Source: Letharia columbiana (Eukaryota; Ascomycota; Lecanoromycetes; Lecanorales; Parmeliaceae). From it: a DNA stretch of 64,000 bases. Below the pieces are notes generated by a model. The model made no database searches, was not told the origin of the DNA, and worked only from the letters and a program-made list of their open reading frames with translations. Within the stretch, counting starts at the first letter, position 1. Every line of letters begins with the position of its first letter. Both the position numbers and the translations under genes were made by a program. Of the stretch, positions 33,370-44,969 are shown in pieces. The stretch spans positions 806,001 to 870,000 of the forward strand of contig NW_023501039.1 in assembly GCF_014066305.1 (NCBI RefSeq), written 5' to 3'.

Positions 33370-34021
33370 TCATTATAGAAAAAGTCGAATTGTTCAAGCC
33401 ACGGCCAACCCCATCCATTGCGGAGCCGACCTCGATCGATATGCGAGGAGGACTCAGACCGCTCCCCTCAAGCTGCGGGGAGAAATCCGCAACACAATCT
33501 ACTCGGACCTCCTCTCTGCTGGCCATCCTCAGTTCCTAAGGGCTTCCCAGGCCCTGCACGATGAGGGCAATGGCCTGATGGCGGAAAAGGGAATCTATCA
33601 CATGAGCTTCGGATCCTCCAGCAGAATCAACCATTCCCTGCCCAGCCAGCGCGTAGTGGACACTATTCGCAATCTCGGCGTTTGCGCCAACGTTAGTGAC
33701 ATTGGAAAGCTTCCCTTTACGCTCAAGAGATGCCGGATGTCTAGCTCCTCCAGGCCTACGGGCCCGGAATCGTTCGCGATTAATCATAGCGTCTCCTTCG
33801 AAGTGTATCTCTACACTATTCGCATTTCTATGAGCCGCAAATGTAGGTCTCTACGGTTGCTTTGGGAATTCGGAAAGGCAGTCGTGGGGGTCAGAATCGA
33901 CGGGCGTGACCCGGTCTCCTCGACCAATGGCCCCGTAAAAATCTTGCCGGGCACCGTGGGTGCGATCTGGACTGGACAGCGCGATAATATTCCGGTTCAT
34001 TCGTCCGACTTTAAGTTCTAA
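33370..34021 (+). pseudogene. Fungal LxxEIRNxIY-type protein, N-terminally incomplete
   Basis: The frame ending at 34,021 is open upstream to about 33,370 without an obvious start. It contains LKLRGEIRNTIYSDLL and HPQFLRASQALHDEGNGLMA, the core signature of the ascomycete family with LPPELRNxIY and 'LLRTCRQIHxEA' blocks. It ends in VHSSDFKF. Upstream the frame is closed by TAG, so either an intron with an upstream exon or decay is needed. Function unknown. Confidence 0.45.
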
Positions 34022-34686
34022 TTCCGTCATGACTCTATTCGCAAAAAGTTGGAGTGGAATTTGGGAAAGGGACATCGACGACGATACGAACATGGCCCAC
34101 AGCTGGTTTTCCATCCGCGCAAGGCACCAGAAGGGGTGGGAAAGGGGTGACAGGTAGGGTCTGGGATGACGCTATGACGAGTGATGGAGATGGAGCGACT
34201 TTGTTTCCTTGTTTCAGGGTGATCTCACGGATGAGCAGAGTCGAGATAAGAGTTGGCTTCTGACACGTTGGTCATGGCATGGGAGGACGTCGTCGTTGGT
34301 CGTCGGACTTGTTTTGTAAGATACGTAGAATTTGACGAATCATGGGACAATCATATCATATCGTTATTGACTAGCAACGGCTCGATGCTGGCCTCGGACT
34401 CTCGGAAATCTTAGCGAAGACATCCATTACTGGTCGGATAGTTGAAGCTACTTTTCCTGATATACTTGCAGTTGGCGTGCATCTGTTAACTACCTTAGCG
34501 GAGAGTCTGTATCTTGAAATAAATTGTAAGCACTTTAGGGTGATGAGTGGTGTTGTGAATTCAGAGTCTCGAATTCCGCTAGTCTAGACTAAGTTTGGCA
34601 TTAGTGGAAACAGCCTAGCGCCTCTCGTCTTTTGCATCTGGATCACGCTCTTCCTCCAGAATTTGGTGTTTTTCTAAGACAACAAT
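34022..34686. other. Intergenic region upstream of the MICOS gene
   Basis: No ORF with recognisable features. Confidence 0.5.
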
Positions 34687-35518
34687 ATGACATTCAGACC
34701 TCTACTACGACAGGTAAGCCCTCCTACATCAATTGGCAACCCTTGATATGAGCTGATATGTCTAGCGTCCTATTCCCCCCTCGGCAATCGCTGCTCTCAC
34801 CGCCGGCCTGCTTCTTTATCCATATTCTACACTTCACGCTGAGGCGCCTCCTCAAGAACTTGCAAGGCATTGAATCGTATCGTTGCTTCATTGTGCTAAC
34901 CGTTCAATGTAGCTTCCCCGGAAACCCATCTACGATGATCTCGCTCTGCTTGACCCTCCCAAATCATCCCCAGCACCCAAGGAAGATTCCCTCCCTTCAT
35001 CTCCGACGCCAACAGACCGTCTAGCAGGCCAGATAAAACATGCCCGCCTCTTTATACACGCCCATACCGTCAGAACGGAAGATCGCCTCAACAACTTCAT
35101 GTCCACTGTCCTCCACCAAGAACATTCTTTCACCCAGACAATTGCTTCCTTGGCTCCTCCTCCCGAAACCCATGAACGTGTCATGCCAGGCGCGCTCTAT
35201 GTTCTTGTAGCGGCAATGACAGGCTCAATAATATCTCGAAACCGAAATATACTGCTGCGGGCGACAGTGCCGTTCGCGGTGGGCTTAGGAGCTGCGTGGA
35301 TTGTGCTGCCTGTTACGACGAGAAATGTAGGGGAACTGGTGTGGACGTATGAGGAGAAGGCGCCGGTGATCTCTATAAACCATATGAGGATTAGGGGGGC
35401 GATAGAAGAGGGCTGGAGGCAAGCGAAGATTAGAGAGGAAGCGACCAAGAAATGGTTCGATGAGAGGGTGGGAGAGAGCAGGGAAGCGGTGGAGGGGTGG
35501 GTCAGGAAGGGTAGATAA
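34687..35518 (+). CDS. MICOS subunit Mic26/Mic27 (apolipoprotein O-like)
   Basis: Inner-membrane protein of the mitochondrial contact site and cristae organising system. Exons are 34,687-34,713, 34,766-34,861 and 34,913-35,518, all phase 0, giving 242 codons including the stop. Exon 1 encodes only MTFRPLLRQ. Exon 2 gives a presequence/first hydrophobic segment (AIAALTAGLLLYPY). Exon 3 has KPIYDDLALL, a helical region, and two hydrophobic segments GALYVLVAAMTGSIIS and ATVPFAVGLGAAWIVLP, the ApoO-type hairpin, then a charged amphipathic tail. The second intron starts with GC (GCAAGG) rather than GT, ending at CAATGTAG after a CTAAC branch site. The length suits fungal Mic26/27. Confidence 0.88.
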
Positions 35519-36090
35519 GGTACCTCATGTCTATTCCAGGAATTTTAAATCTCCAAAGTACGAGGACTCTGCTGACCATGTCGACATTACTAGGCGATTG
35601 CTTCCGGAACTGCAACTGCCAACTTGTGTACAATAGAAAGAAGTCAATGCTCGGAATGGAACACGAAGTGTTCTTCTTCAGCATAACAGTCATGCTCTCG
35701 CCGAAGGCCTTTTCCACGGTTGTAGCGCCCAGAGTCCGTATTTAGAAAAATTGACGAGACCCTTTTTGGTGAGTTCACGATGTCTCTTTCTTGTTTCATG
35801 ATTTGTACTAGGCCTCCAATAGCGTTGGAAAGTCCCTACCGTGACTATTGGGAATGGTTCTATTGAATTATATTGCAATATCACGTGCAGAAAAAATAAA
35901 TATAATGCAATTTGAGTCACAGCTTCGAGGTACCGTCCTTGGCTCGCGACCATTTAATATTGAGGCCTTGATCTCCCAATTGAAGCGTGCAATTGCAGTT
36001 GACTCTATAGCACTCTCAACATTCACTCTACGCTTATAACACGATCAGAAATCTTTCACATCGGCGGTTCTAGCGCCTGGATTCAATAAG
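35519..36090. other. Intergenic, no gene supported
   Basis: Short overlapping ORFs on both strands without recognisable domains. Confidence 0.5.
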
Positions 36091-37452
36091 ATGCTTGGAA
36101 TTGAGGAAGCCCCTGAAGATCAAAAATCGACAGCATGCCCCAGAGGCGTCACTGGTTGCGGTCTGCACGAACTCCCTGCCGAGCTGCTTTTTGCAGTAAT
36201 GAAGTACTTACCTGATATGGCTGCACTTTCGAGGCTCTTTACCGCCTACCCAAGGACGTTCATTGTTTTCAACCTGATCAGCAAAGAAATATTTGCCGGC
36301 ATTGTGGACAACATGTCAGCTGAGCTTCGAGACTCGGCCCTGGACGTGCTGGCCGTTCGAAGTCACCCGCCAATTCACCCAAGCCAAATCACCGATTTCA
36401 TCAAACATCATCTCGACGCCAAAGTGTGTTATACTCAACCCCGCTTACGCCGGTATCCGCTCTCTGCGATTTTGGACCTCATCACAATATCAGAGAGCAT
36501 CGAGAGTCTCACGGAATCCTTCGCCAGTGACCGTGTCCTAGGTCCCTGTATTAGGCATAGTATGCCACTCTCACCGATAGAGCTCCACCGGATCCGACGC
36601 TCTTTTTGGCGTTTTCAGCTTTGCTACGATATGTGTCATCCAGAAGAAGTAAGTTCCTCTCGGGAGATTTGTGAAGTCAAATCCAGAGGCACTAGGCAAT
36701 ATGTCCAATGTCAGAGCAAACAGCCTATCAGCGGCAGCGTGCCAAACTGGCTTCAAGGTCGCAGCGAAGCATACCGTCCAGAAGCCTTAAGCCGTTTCCT
36801 TCCCAATCTCAGTCGCTGGGAACACGATGAGCTTGAGGCCGTTCGTTTCCATCTCGCACTCAAAGTCAACCGCCTCCAATACCTTCGGTCGTGTGGTTCA
36901 AACGATGAACTGATCGGAGAACCCGCGCTCCTCCAACGCCTAATCCGCGACATCGATCACTGGGATACAGGAAGCCCGGAGGACCATGTCTTGGTCGCAG
37001 CTTTCAGGCAAAGCCAGCACGCTAGATCCCATCCTATTGTCTGGCATAGAATTCGCCATTGTTATGATGCCAGTATTCCCAATACACCTCGCAGATCTGT
37101 CATACAGTCTTTGCAGGTAGGCCATCCGCAATGGGGCTGGTGCCTGTGGGATGAGAAACGGCTTGTGAAGCGGGGCATGATCGATATTGAATATGAGGGT
37201 TGGGTCGACGGTTGGAAGATGGACGATGAAAGCAAGATCGCGAAGATTTGTGAACGGAGAGCCGCTATCGGTGAGGCTCACAGTGAGTGTATCGCCGCTC
37301 AATATACCCCTCTTGACCAAAAGATCGCGGCACAGTACGCTATTGATGCGCAAATACATTTGGACAGGCTGAGGTGGGATAGGGTTCGGGAATTGGGATC
37401 CAAGGAACGACAGTGGATGCCCACGGAGTTGGATTGCATATACAGCGGCTGA
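36091..37452 (+). CDS. F-box-like protein, tandem paralogue 1
   Basis: A 453-residue intronless protein. LHELPAELLFAVMKYLPDMA near residue 28 looks like a fungal F-box (LPxELLxxIxxYLxD), which would link Skp1/cullin ubiquitin ligase to a substrate. The rest is helical and family-specific: LHRIRRSFWRFQLCYDMCHP, DELEAVRFHLALKVNRLQYL, PALLQRLIRDIDHWD, HPQWGWCLWDEKRLVKRGM. All these blocks recur in order in the next gene. The substrate is unknown. F-box assignment is by eye, and the C-terminal part is uncharacterised. Confidence 0.7.
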   Translation: MLGIEEAPEDQKSTACPRGVTGCGLHELPAELLFAVMKYLPDMAALSRLFTAYPRTFIVFNLISKEIFAGIVDNMSAELRDSALDVLAVRSHPPIHPSQITDFIKHHLDAKVCYTQPRLRRYPLSAILDLITISESIESLTESFASDRVLGPCIRHSMPLSPIELHRIRRSFWRFQLCYDMCHPEEVSSSREICEVKSRGTRQYVQCQSKQPISGSVPNWLQGRSEAYRPEALSRFLPNLSRWEHDELEAVRFHLALKVNRLQYLRSCGSNDELIGEPALLQRLIRDIDHWDTGSPEDHVLVAAFRQSQHARSHPIVWHRIRHCYDASIPNTPRRSVIQSLQVGHPQWGWCLWDEKRLVKRGMIDIEYEGWVDGWKMDDESKIAKICERRAAIGEAHSECIAAQYTPLDQKIAAQYAIDAQIHLDRLRWDRVRELGSKERQWMPTELDCIYSG

Positions 37453-38062
37453 GCCGTTCGATGTTCATAGAGTGACGGTAGAATGCAGAAGGGATTGTTA
37501 CACGACTGCTGATCAGACTCGCCCTGAATCATTTGATAACATGCAACGCTCTCGCTCGTCGTTCATAACAGTTGAGATCCACCGAGCAGTTTGGATTGCC
37601 GCGAGTCTTGCTTTTATCTACATCTCTACTTTCGGCCACGTTTCCCTTACTGGGGAAGACGAGTCACTCGACGGGGAGGCAAGGGCTCGGGCGTCTCGGT
37701 CAATAGTACCAATGCAGCTCACTGGACCTTTTGCTTGGACTCCATTTGCTGTTGTTGAATGGAGTTTGGTAAATACGAGTAGACTATTAGGGCTAGGGCT
37801 ATGTGACTGGACTGCATACTCGAATACATACGTAGGCCTGTCACAGATTTCCCCTTTGGGCTATAGAACTTTTGGTGGCCAAGAAAGAAGAAAATTTTCC
37901 CTTTTGCTGACGCCTCAAACCCACGCGAATTGCAAGTGAGCAAATTACCACTCGACCTGCAGTAAAAGATGAATCGTTTCATCGCGCGAAATTGCAATTC
38001 TTGGCTATGACTTTATAAATACGTCCACGAACTTATCATCCAGCCTTTCTTTACCTATTTCT
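37453..38062. other. Intergenic between the tandem paralogues
   Basis: A 155-codon ORF at 37,472 has one hydrophobic stretch (VWIAASLAFIYIS) but otherwise no recognisable feature and probably does not encode a protein. Confidence 0.4.
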
Positions 38063-39421
38063 ATGAGTCTGTTATTGGGTTGCTCTGGCTCGAAAATGCC
38101 TGCCCCAACCAAAACTCCGGGATGCCGCAGTCTGCAGACTCTTCCCACAGAACTCCTCCTCGAAATCACAAAATACATTCCTGACTTCGCTTCACTTAAC
38201 GGCCTATTAACGCTTCTCGCAGCTCACAACAGAGGAGTCAGCTTTGTCGAGGACTTTCAGAAAGATATATTTGCGAATGTTATCAGAGCAGGCAGGGAGC
38301 ATGAGCTTTCCAGGATTGTCACTGCTGTTATGACGCTTCGGAACGACAGCACAACAAAACAGATTCTATTAGGGGAAGGAGCAGGAGAGAGGAAGAATTT
38401 TGTTTATAAGTATCTTCGTTCTGACGATAGAGAACGTGACGGAAAGCCCCATTATCTGCAGTGGTTCTCTGACCCGATTGCCACCATTCGCGACATTTGG
38501 AGCATATCACACGATATCGATGTTTTAGTTCAAGACTTCGCTCAGACTCGTATCGTCAAACCAAGCGAGCAACCAGAAAGACCACCTTCTTCGACAGAGC
38601 TCTACCGCATTCGTCGAGCATTCTGGTATTTCCAACTATGCTACGAACTCGTCCATGGAGAAGAATATATGACGTCCAGAGCCGAGGATGATGCACAATC
38701 GCAGCGTACGAAACGATTTGTACATTATCGAGCGCATCAGGTTGGACAGCCATGCTTTCCAAACACTGGCTGGCTCTACGGGCATACAGGGAAAAACCTT
38801 TCGCGCACCGTGCATTATTGCATGCACAGTAAGCCCTCTTGGCCAGTCGAAGACATTGAGGCAGTGCGCTTCCATTTGTCGTCACTTATCAACGCTTTTC
38901 AATACCGACGTCAAGGAAAATCGTCTCTTTTGAGTTGGCAACCAGCATTGGTGCAGCGGCTCATTAAGGACGTTGATCACTGGCGAGAAGATAAAGAGAA
39001 CCCGGTCGATCATCTTCTTGTGGCTGAGTTGAGGTCTGACCTCGATCGATCAGCGATAGAGCAGTGGGGATGGGGTATGTGGGATGCAGAGAGGCTCAGC
39101 AAGCGCGGGTTAAAACCAAAATCTGAGCACACACACTCCCGGTACTTATCAGAAAAGGCGTTCCGAGAGTGTGAAGTTGCACAGTCCACGTACATAGACC
39201 GCTGGGTGGTGGAAAAATTTAGGGTTGATATGAGGTCCGCAGAAGAGGAAAACAGGCAATGGGAAGAGAAAGCCAAACGAGAGGAACAAATGAGACAGAT
39301 AAAGCGAAAACTCAAGTTGTGGCATGCCGTTTTGGACAAGAAGAAGGCAACTCCTAGGAAGCCACTGAGCGCCAAAAGGGCTCGGAGAGAGAGAGGCAAA
39401 GGTGCTGGCACGAGACTCTGA
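38063..39421 (+). CDS. F-box-like protein, tandem paralogue 2
   Basis: A 452-residue paralogue of the preceding gene in the same orientation. The start may be 38,063 or the ATG at 38,096 (MPAPTKTPG). The F-box-like segment is LQTLPTELLLEITKYIPDFA. Shared blocks are LYRIRRAFWYFQLCYELVHG, EDIEAVRFHLSSLINAFQY, PALVQRLIKDVDHWRED and QWGWGMWDAERLSKRGL. The C-terminal 60 residues are strongly basic (KREEQMRQIKRKLK, SAKRARRERGKG) and could be a nuclear localisation or nucleic-acid-binding tail that paralogue 1 lacks. Divergence is well beyond a recent duplication. Confidence 0.7.
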   Translation: MSLLLGCSGSKMPAPTKTPGCRSLQTLPTELLLEITKYIPDFASLNGLLTLLAAHNRGVSFVEDFQKDIFANVIRAGREHELSRIVTAVMTLRNDSTTKQILLGEGAGERKNFVYKYLRSDDRERDGKPHYLQWFSDPIATIRDIWSISHDIDVLVQDFAQTRIVKPSEQPERPPSSTELYRIRRAFWYFQLCYELVHGEEYMTSRAEDDAQSQRTKRFVHYRAHQVGQPCFPNTGWLYGHTGKNLSRTVHYCMHSKPSWPVEDIEAVRFHLSSLINAFQYRRQGKSSLLSWQPALVQRLIKDVDHWREDKENPVDHLLVAELRSDLDRSAIEQWGWGMWDAERLSKRGLKPKSEHTHSRYLSEKAFRECEVAQSTYIDRWVVEKFRVDMRSAEEENRQWEEKAKREEQMRQIKRKLKLWHAVLDKKKATPRKPLSAKRARRERGKGAGTRL

Positions 39422-40512
39422 AAAAGATAATGGAACAGTGACCTGATCTACGAAAGAGCTGGAAAGGAGTACCCATCTTCCTCCATAGGTAGCTCGAACT
39501 CAAACAGTATTTATACTTCCAGTCACTTGAAGTTCGATGTCCCCTGGATCCTGACAGTAAGAGACAGGCTCCAAGATCAATGACAACCCCAATGTTGGTG
39601 TTGACGTGTGTACGATGCTCATGTGCAATTGGAGAGACTACAGCAACATCTGATTGCTGTCACGGGTCATGAGAAACCAAAACAGGTTAGGAAAGGGCAT
39701 TGTAGTAAAAGGTACAGAAATAACAGGAAGAAGTGCGGGGCGTTGATTCCTTCTAGAATATATAAGACTAACATATATCATCGAAAGACCCTGTTCAATT
39801 TGCTTCTTACATCCCAGACATCCTGATCAATTCCACCAACACTATTGTGAGAGAGCCCATATCCGGAGAAGGTCCTCGTCTGAGACCTTGGAAGGGTGTG
39901 CTGGCCAGGGTTTAGGCCAACCTCTGGGATCTACTGACATCATCTCCCGGAGCATCTACTGGGCAGCAAAGTTCAGCGCGATGATAAGGTCCTCTCCTTT
40001 TCCGTCAACACACCTCAATGTCAATGATTCGTTGGCTCATACTGAACACTTCATCTCGGGTCGGAAGAATTATTCATGAGTAGTAGCTGGCAATGACTGC
40101 TTTGGAAGATGGACGCAGCCGACAAAGGCTTGTTAGACGTTCGGTGATTTGCCCGAGCTCTTCGCATTTTCAACCATTCCGTTATTCGCAAACCCTTGCG
40201 CCTCTCAGCCAATCAACATTTCGAGTAGGTCGTAAGACCTTGGCCCAGAAGTGCTTGCTTTCTATCGCACCTTTGTGGTGTTTCTCTCCGACCAAGTCGT
40301 GGTCGAACACAGCTGTCCCCTCTGTTCTGCAGTCAGTGCTTCGCTTTTGAGGCATCTACTAATTCTACATCCTTTACTGTTGAAAGTACACACAATCTTG
40401 CTTTTCACCGTCGTCTCTTGCTTCTTGAGCTTCACACGTGTGACAAAGCTTGTTCCAATCCCTTCTGAATCGTGCCCTTTGAATTTTCTGCACCAAGATC
40501 CTACAGCAGACG
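39422..40512. other. Intergenic, only weak ORFs
   Basis: No recognisable coding feature. Confidence 0.45.
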
Positions 40513-41330
40513 ATGGATCGCTTAAAGTTATTTCGCTTCGCAACGTTCCAATACTTCGTGGAACAATTCTCTTTGGCGGAAGGGTTGACGGACGCGATTC
40601 GGACCAAGATCCGGCCTGTCTTGGAAAGTTCGCCAGAGATGAAACTACTTGTTGGTCGGTTGGTCCAAATGAATACCAGAGATCGCTTTAGAGCGATCAA
40701 GTTCCCTAGACCTACTGATAAACTTTGACACCGCGAGGCAAAATTTCACCCAGCCTGAGTGGGTAAAAACAGTCAACAACATTTTTAACCTTGAAGACAC
40801 CGCCAGTTTCTACGAGTTCTCACCTGTCAAGTTATCGGGTGGGAATGACTTCGAATCTCTCGCCACTGTCCTGCAAGGATGCTCTTTAGTCAGCCTAGAT
40901 GAGCTCTTCGCCTCCGCCGGGATCCGATACCTCGACCACGAAAAAATCAATGAACATGCGCTCGAAGAGCTCAAGTTTTGGTCTGTCAAAAGTCCATAGC
41001 GAGGCGTACGTCTTTACGTCCAGTATCGAGACGCAGCCGAGATTTGCAAGGCTCACAGTCATTGACCACGTGCTCCAGGCATATTTGATTGGCTTGAGCA
41101 AAATGCGCCCGTCCCTCTGGCCAACCCAGCTGATCGTCACAGAATTCGGTTGCTCGACGCAGTTGATACAACCAAATATATCATCACCTGCCGAGGCGAG
41201 ATCCCGGAAAAAGGGCACTTGGTGCTTCTGCGTGCCTCGGACGGTCATGTGCACGTCGCATCGTTCATGAGATCTTCTGTCGGATTGCCATTACGGCAAC
41301 AAGACGTTCGAGATGACCACGATTGAGCTA
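40513..41330 (+). pseudogene. Decayed hypothetical gene
   Basis: A frame starting ATG at 40,513 (MDRLKLFRFATFQYFVEQF) runs into another frame at about 40,690 reading ALERSSSLDLLINFDTARQN, FTQPEWVKTVNNIFNLED and FASAGIRYLDHEKINEHALE, closed by TAG near 41,000 and followed by VRLYVQYRDAAEICKAHSH. The amino-acid composition is clearly protein-like, but no continuous ORF exists and no intron was placed. The family is not recognised. Confidence 0.4.
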
Positions 41331-41974
41331 GTTTGAAAGATCTGCTGGATGGCCCAGTGACTCTTGATCTGGATGATACGCAGAGGGATGCGCTTACTCT
41401 TCCCCAACCGCAGCCTCGAGTGACACATTTTTTTTTAGGGATATTAGCTCCTTGATGGCATATATTCAGGTTTCGATTTCGAATTTACCCCCAGCTGGTC
41501 TTTCAAATGATTTGGCAGCTTGAAGGGGCAATATCTACAGTAAATCAAGCGTCTTGGAAGTTACGGAACACGAAGGATCAGATGAACATGCTTCCATGCC
41601 GAATGGAATCAAACCTCTTGACCGTGTCTGAATTTAGGATAAAGGGAATTCGTCAACTGCCGCAAGGATGAGAGGGTTGCTAGCAGATGGTTTAGCATTT
41701 CCATACACAGCTCACTTGCGAAAATGTCCGGCAGTAAGAGAATGGATGAAGGAAAGCATGTTCCCACATAGAGCCTTTCCGCGGAAGTGTCTGGGGAGCA
41801 CCTTGATAGCACAACGATATGTCTTGAATAGCGTTTCAAACGCACAGCAGCTGGCTAGAAGCTCGTCTCGGCATTCCTCGCAGAACAATGACGGCTACAT
41901 CAAATGCGTGTTTTTCTCCGTACCTTTGCCGTCCACCTCTGTTATAGTCCTCCACCACTGAGCCATCCAATTTC
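41331..41974. other. Intergenic, no gene supported
   Basis: Short ORFs only, without recognisable features. Confidence 0.4.
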
Positions 41975-42376
41975 TCAAACCCCCCTCGTATCTTTCGAGC
42001 TATCAGGCACAGGATCCATCTTAGGCCCAAGAATCCCCTTCTCTCCAGGCTGGTTCGTCCCTTTTTCAATTCCCACATCCGAGATGCCAGAGTCAGAAGC
42101 TACCTGCACGAGTTCGGAGTCAGCACACGGGACTGACGGGGAAGGAAACCAGTCCGGAATGTAGACGTACGGGTGCTTCTCCCGGTGCCTTGCCCTCGGT
42201 ATGGCCGCCCGCATTGGATGCACCTTCGCCTTGTTCTGTAGGCGGGTTAGCAAGAAGGATGCGGATGGATGAAGAGAAGAGAAGAAAAAAGAAGAGAGGG
42301 AGCAGTCACTCTCAGCTTGTTGCTTCAGGAACTTCTCGCTGGCGCCTGAGCCGCCGGGTGTCTTGGAGTGAGGCAT
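41975..42376 (-). CDS. Small hypothetical protein
   Basis: A 133-codon frame. The start MPHSKTPGGSGASEKFLKQQ is followed by a segment that looks intronic on the coding strand (GTGACTGC to GCTAACCCGCCTACAG), then NKAKVHPMRAAIPRARHREK and HPYVYIPDWFPSPSVP, and an acidic to polar tail. Removing the candidate intron shifts the frame by one as I read it, so the exon border is unresolved. The basic RAAIPRARHREKH block suggests a real conserved small protein. Function unknown. Confidence 0.45.
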   Translation of the reverse strand: MPHSKTPGGSGASEKFLKQQAESDCSLSSFFFSSLHPSASFLLTRLQNKAKVHPMRAAIPRARHREKHPYVYIPDWFPSPSVPCADSELVQVASDSGISDVGIEKGTNQPGEKGILGPKMDPVPDSSKDTRGV

Positions 42377-43681
42377 TGTTAGGGTTTGTTTCGTTGGTTG
42401 GGTTTGTGGTATTGCAGGAGAAATCGATGTCTAGAAATTTGAGGAATTGGAAGAGGAAGGTTGAGCAAATGGCGTGTCGAGAGACGACGTCATCACCAAT
42501 TCAACCAAAGCCAATCCAATCCCGTTCTGAACCTCCATCTGCCATTCTCGTTGCTTCCCGTCAGCATACGCACAGCGTATGTGGATTTTATGGATCATTA
42601 ACATCATGACAACGGGGAGGAGACATCAAGTTGACAGCAACTGGTAGGAAGAGATTGAAATCTCGGGTCACTAATCCTCTCTGGACAGCACTGTTACGCA
42701 ATTTGACAAGGATCCTCTTACTATGCTCGTCCAGTGCTGTCAAACGCATGGCAATGCAATTCTTTTAGTAGCCAATCGTTCATGGTGGTAATGAGTACCA
42801 CCGTCGCCAACCACGTCCATTCTTAGCGCAGCCCTACGAGTTTGGCAGGATTGGGGGCCGTCGAGGCCGTCTCTCTCTCGCAATCGCTGCTCCCAGCTGG
42901 ATCTCAACCTTGACACCATGCAGGAGCAGTGCTGGAACTGGAACTGCCGGAATCAAATGGAATAGGGCTATCAAGGAGGATGAGCGCAGTGTATACTTGT
43001 CTGAAAGGGCAATAACAGAATCCACGCTTCTACCAATGCCTGTTCAAAAAGACTTGCGATCATTACTCAGCTTTGTCTGGAAGCCTTGACAAGCTGACGG
43101 ACTGTATTGACATTGCCGCCGCATGTCAGGAATCGTCAATGCTAAATGCTTGCTTCCGATGCAGTTAAGACTCATCAAACATTCCTGCAACCCCAACTGC
43201 GGACATGACTCAGATCCTTCCAAAGAAGATGTCCACCTGCACTGCTTCCCATAGATTTGATCCTGGTGCAATATTCACTACCACGTTCTTCAAGCTATTA
43301 AACTTCTTCAATGCACGAAGAAGAGATTGCAGCAGAGGCAGGCCTCTCCGTTCGAATCCTATTTTGACTTGTTTCTTGGTAGAAGTGGTCCACACTAGGT
43401 CCACCAAAGAACCAGATCGGCTAGTCTGTCTCGAAATTAGCGACTTCATGTAAGGATGAGCTATGGATCAGCTGCTCAGTGCTCCTGCCCCTTGACGTCT
43501 CACAGTGCTTTGATAGGTAATGCAAGGGTTCGCAGAGGCCTAGCTTCACACCACCTCATTGGCTGTTTTGTTTCAACTTGTCTCGGCATAATTTAGCATG
43601 TGACCTCCACGTCTGTACTTATATCATCGTAAGAAGAGCGCCGCAGTGTAAGAGAATACCGTCGCTCTTCCAAAAGTCAAT
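42377..43681. other. Intergenic, no gene supported
   Basis: About 1.3 kb. ORFs on both strands are short and lack recognisable features. Confidence 0.45.
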
Positions 43682-44969
43682 ATGCTTAGTGTTCTACCTC
43701 CAGAGCTACGCCTCCGAATCTACTCTTACGTTTTCTCGACGAGAGATGAAGGACTCATCGTGCTGCGAGCTACAGAGAGAGGGGATTGGGCAGGCGATAT
43801 GGGGCTCCCTTCATATGCAATGCTGCTCCAAGATCCTCATTACGAGCGCTATCGCCGCAGAAGCAGTATCCGAGGCAAATGGCCTGATCCTGTAGAAGAG
43901 GCCTTCCACAAAGGTGACACAGATCCCTATTTTTTACATTCAGGCGCTGAACAATTGCCGGCTAGCTTTGCGATGGACTGCCAGCTATCAACATAGACTC
44001 AACGGGACCCATAGAGCGAATACCGACCAGATGATTGGAAGGGCCATCTACGAATATACCGGCCAGTTGCGAACCGGAAAACATGTCTCAAGCCACATAC
44101 AGCAACTGCGGAGGATCGGCAGTCGAATGCCTGAAGCCTCCGACCGTCTCACGCGACAGATAGTTCGTGCTGCTGCTGAACTTCAGGAAGCAGACACAGA
44201 AGATACAGCCAAGATTAACCAAATACTGGGGCAAATCCAGAATGCGACGTTCGTCTTTGCCAGACGGAATGACGAGATACAAAATGCTGCTTTTGCCCTT
44301 TCTCAACGGAGGCGGACGCAGAACAATCAAAAGATCCAAGCCCGACGAAAGCCACGGATCAGGCCAGAAATCATCATGCTAGATAATTCAGTCCATTCAT
44401 TATTCCACGAGATCTCGCGCTTGGCTTCTCAAAATGAGCACGAGTTGTCACTTCAACCCCTACGACCGCTAGGCAGCAACTTTCTCGCTCTCAGCTACGT
44501 CAATCATCTTTTTCGGTCCGAAGTCTTGCGATACATCGAATCCCAACTATCCTTCGATTTCTCCGTCGACGTCACAGCCTTGAAGACTTTCTGCGCACAC
44601 GTGGAGCCGATCCACAGACAACATGTCAGGCACATTGCAATTGAGTTTGTGGACAGCCACGCTTCGTTTGACCCTAGCCCATCGACGACTTTCGGCACAT
44701 ATCTATCCACCAACCTACCGAATTTGAAAACAGTGTTTTTTACCCTGATCCCATGCAACCCTACCCGCCACGACGTGTTCGAGTACCAGTGGGGTCAGCA
44801 AACCAATGATTTGCTCTCAAACTTGGGCGATCTGAAAGCGACCATCATCCTGAACCTGCGATGGAAGCCAGACTGCGACTATTTTGAAGAGAAATACGTG
44901 GACACTCAAGGCTGGAGATGTATCCGGCGCTGCGAAGACTCAGGCGAGCGTGAGCCACAGTCAGTCTAA
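43682..44969 (+). CDS. LPPELRLRIY-type fungal protein
   Basis: Proposed exons are 43,682-43,891 and 43,944-44,969. The 52-nt intron runs GTAGAAG to TTACATTCAG, and phase 0 is kept, giving 411 residues. The N-terminus MLSVLPPELRLRIYSYVFST is the F-box/2EXR-like signature of a large ascomycete family. The middle is helical (EASDRLTRQIVRAAAELQEA). The C-terminal half has FLALSYVNHLFRSEVLRYIE, HVRHIAIEF and LPNLKTVFFTLIPC, the usual order for this family. The function of the family is unknown. Without the intron two overlapping frames remain. Confidence 0.6.

Noticed and set aside
37472..37939. 155-codon ORF between the tandem paralogues
   Set aside because: It has only one hydrophobic stretch, no family resemblance, and overlaps an antisense ORF.
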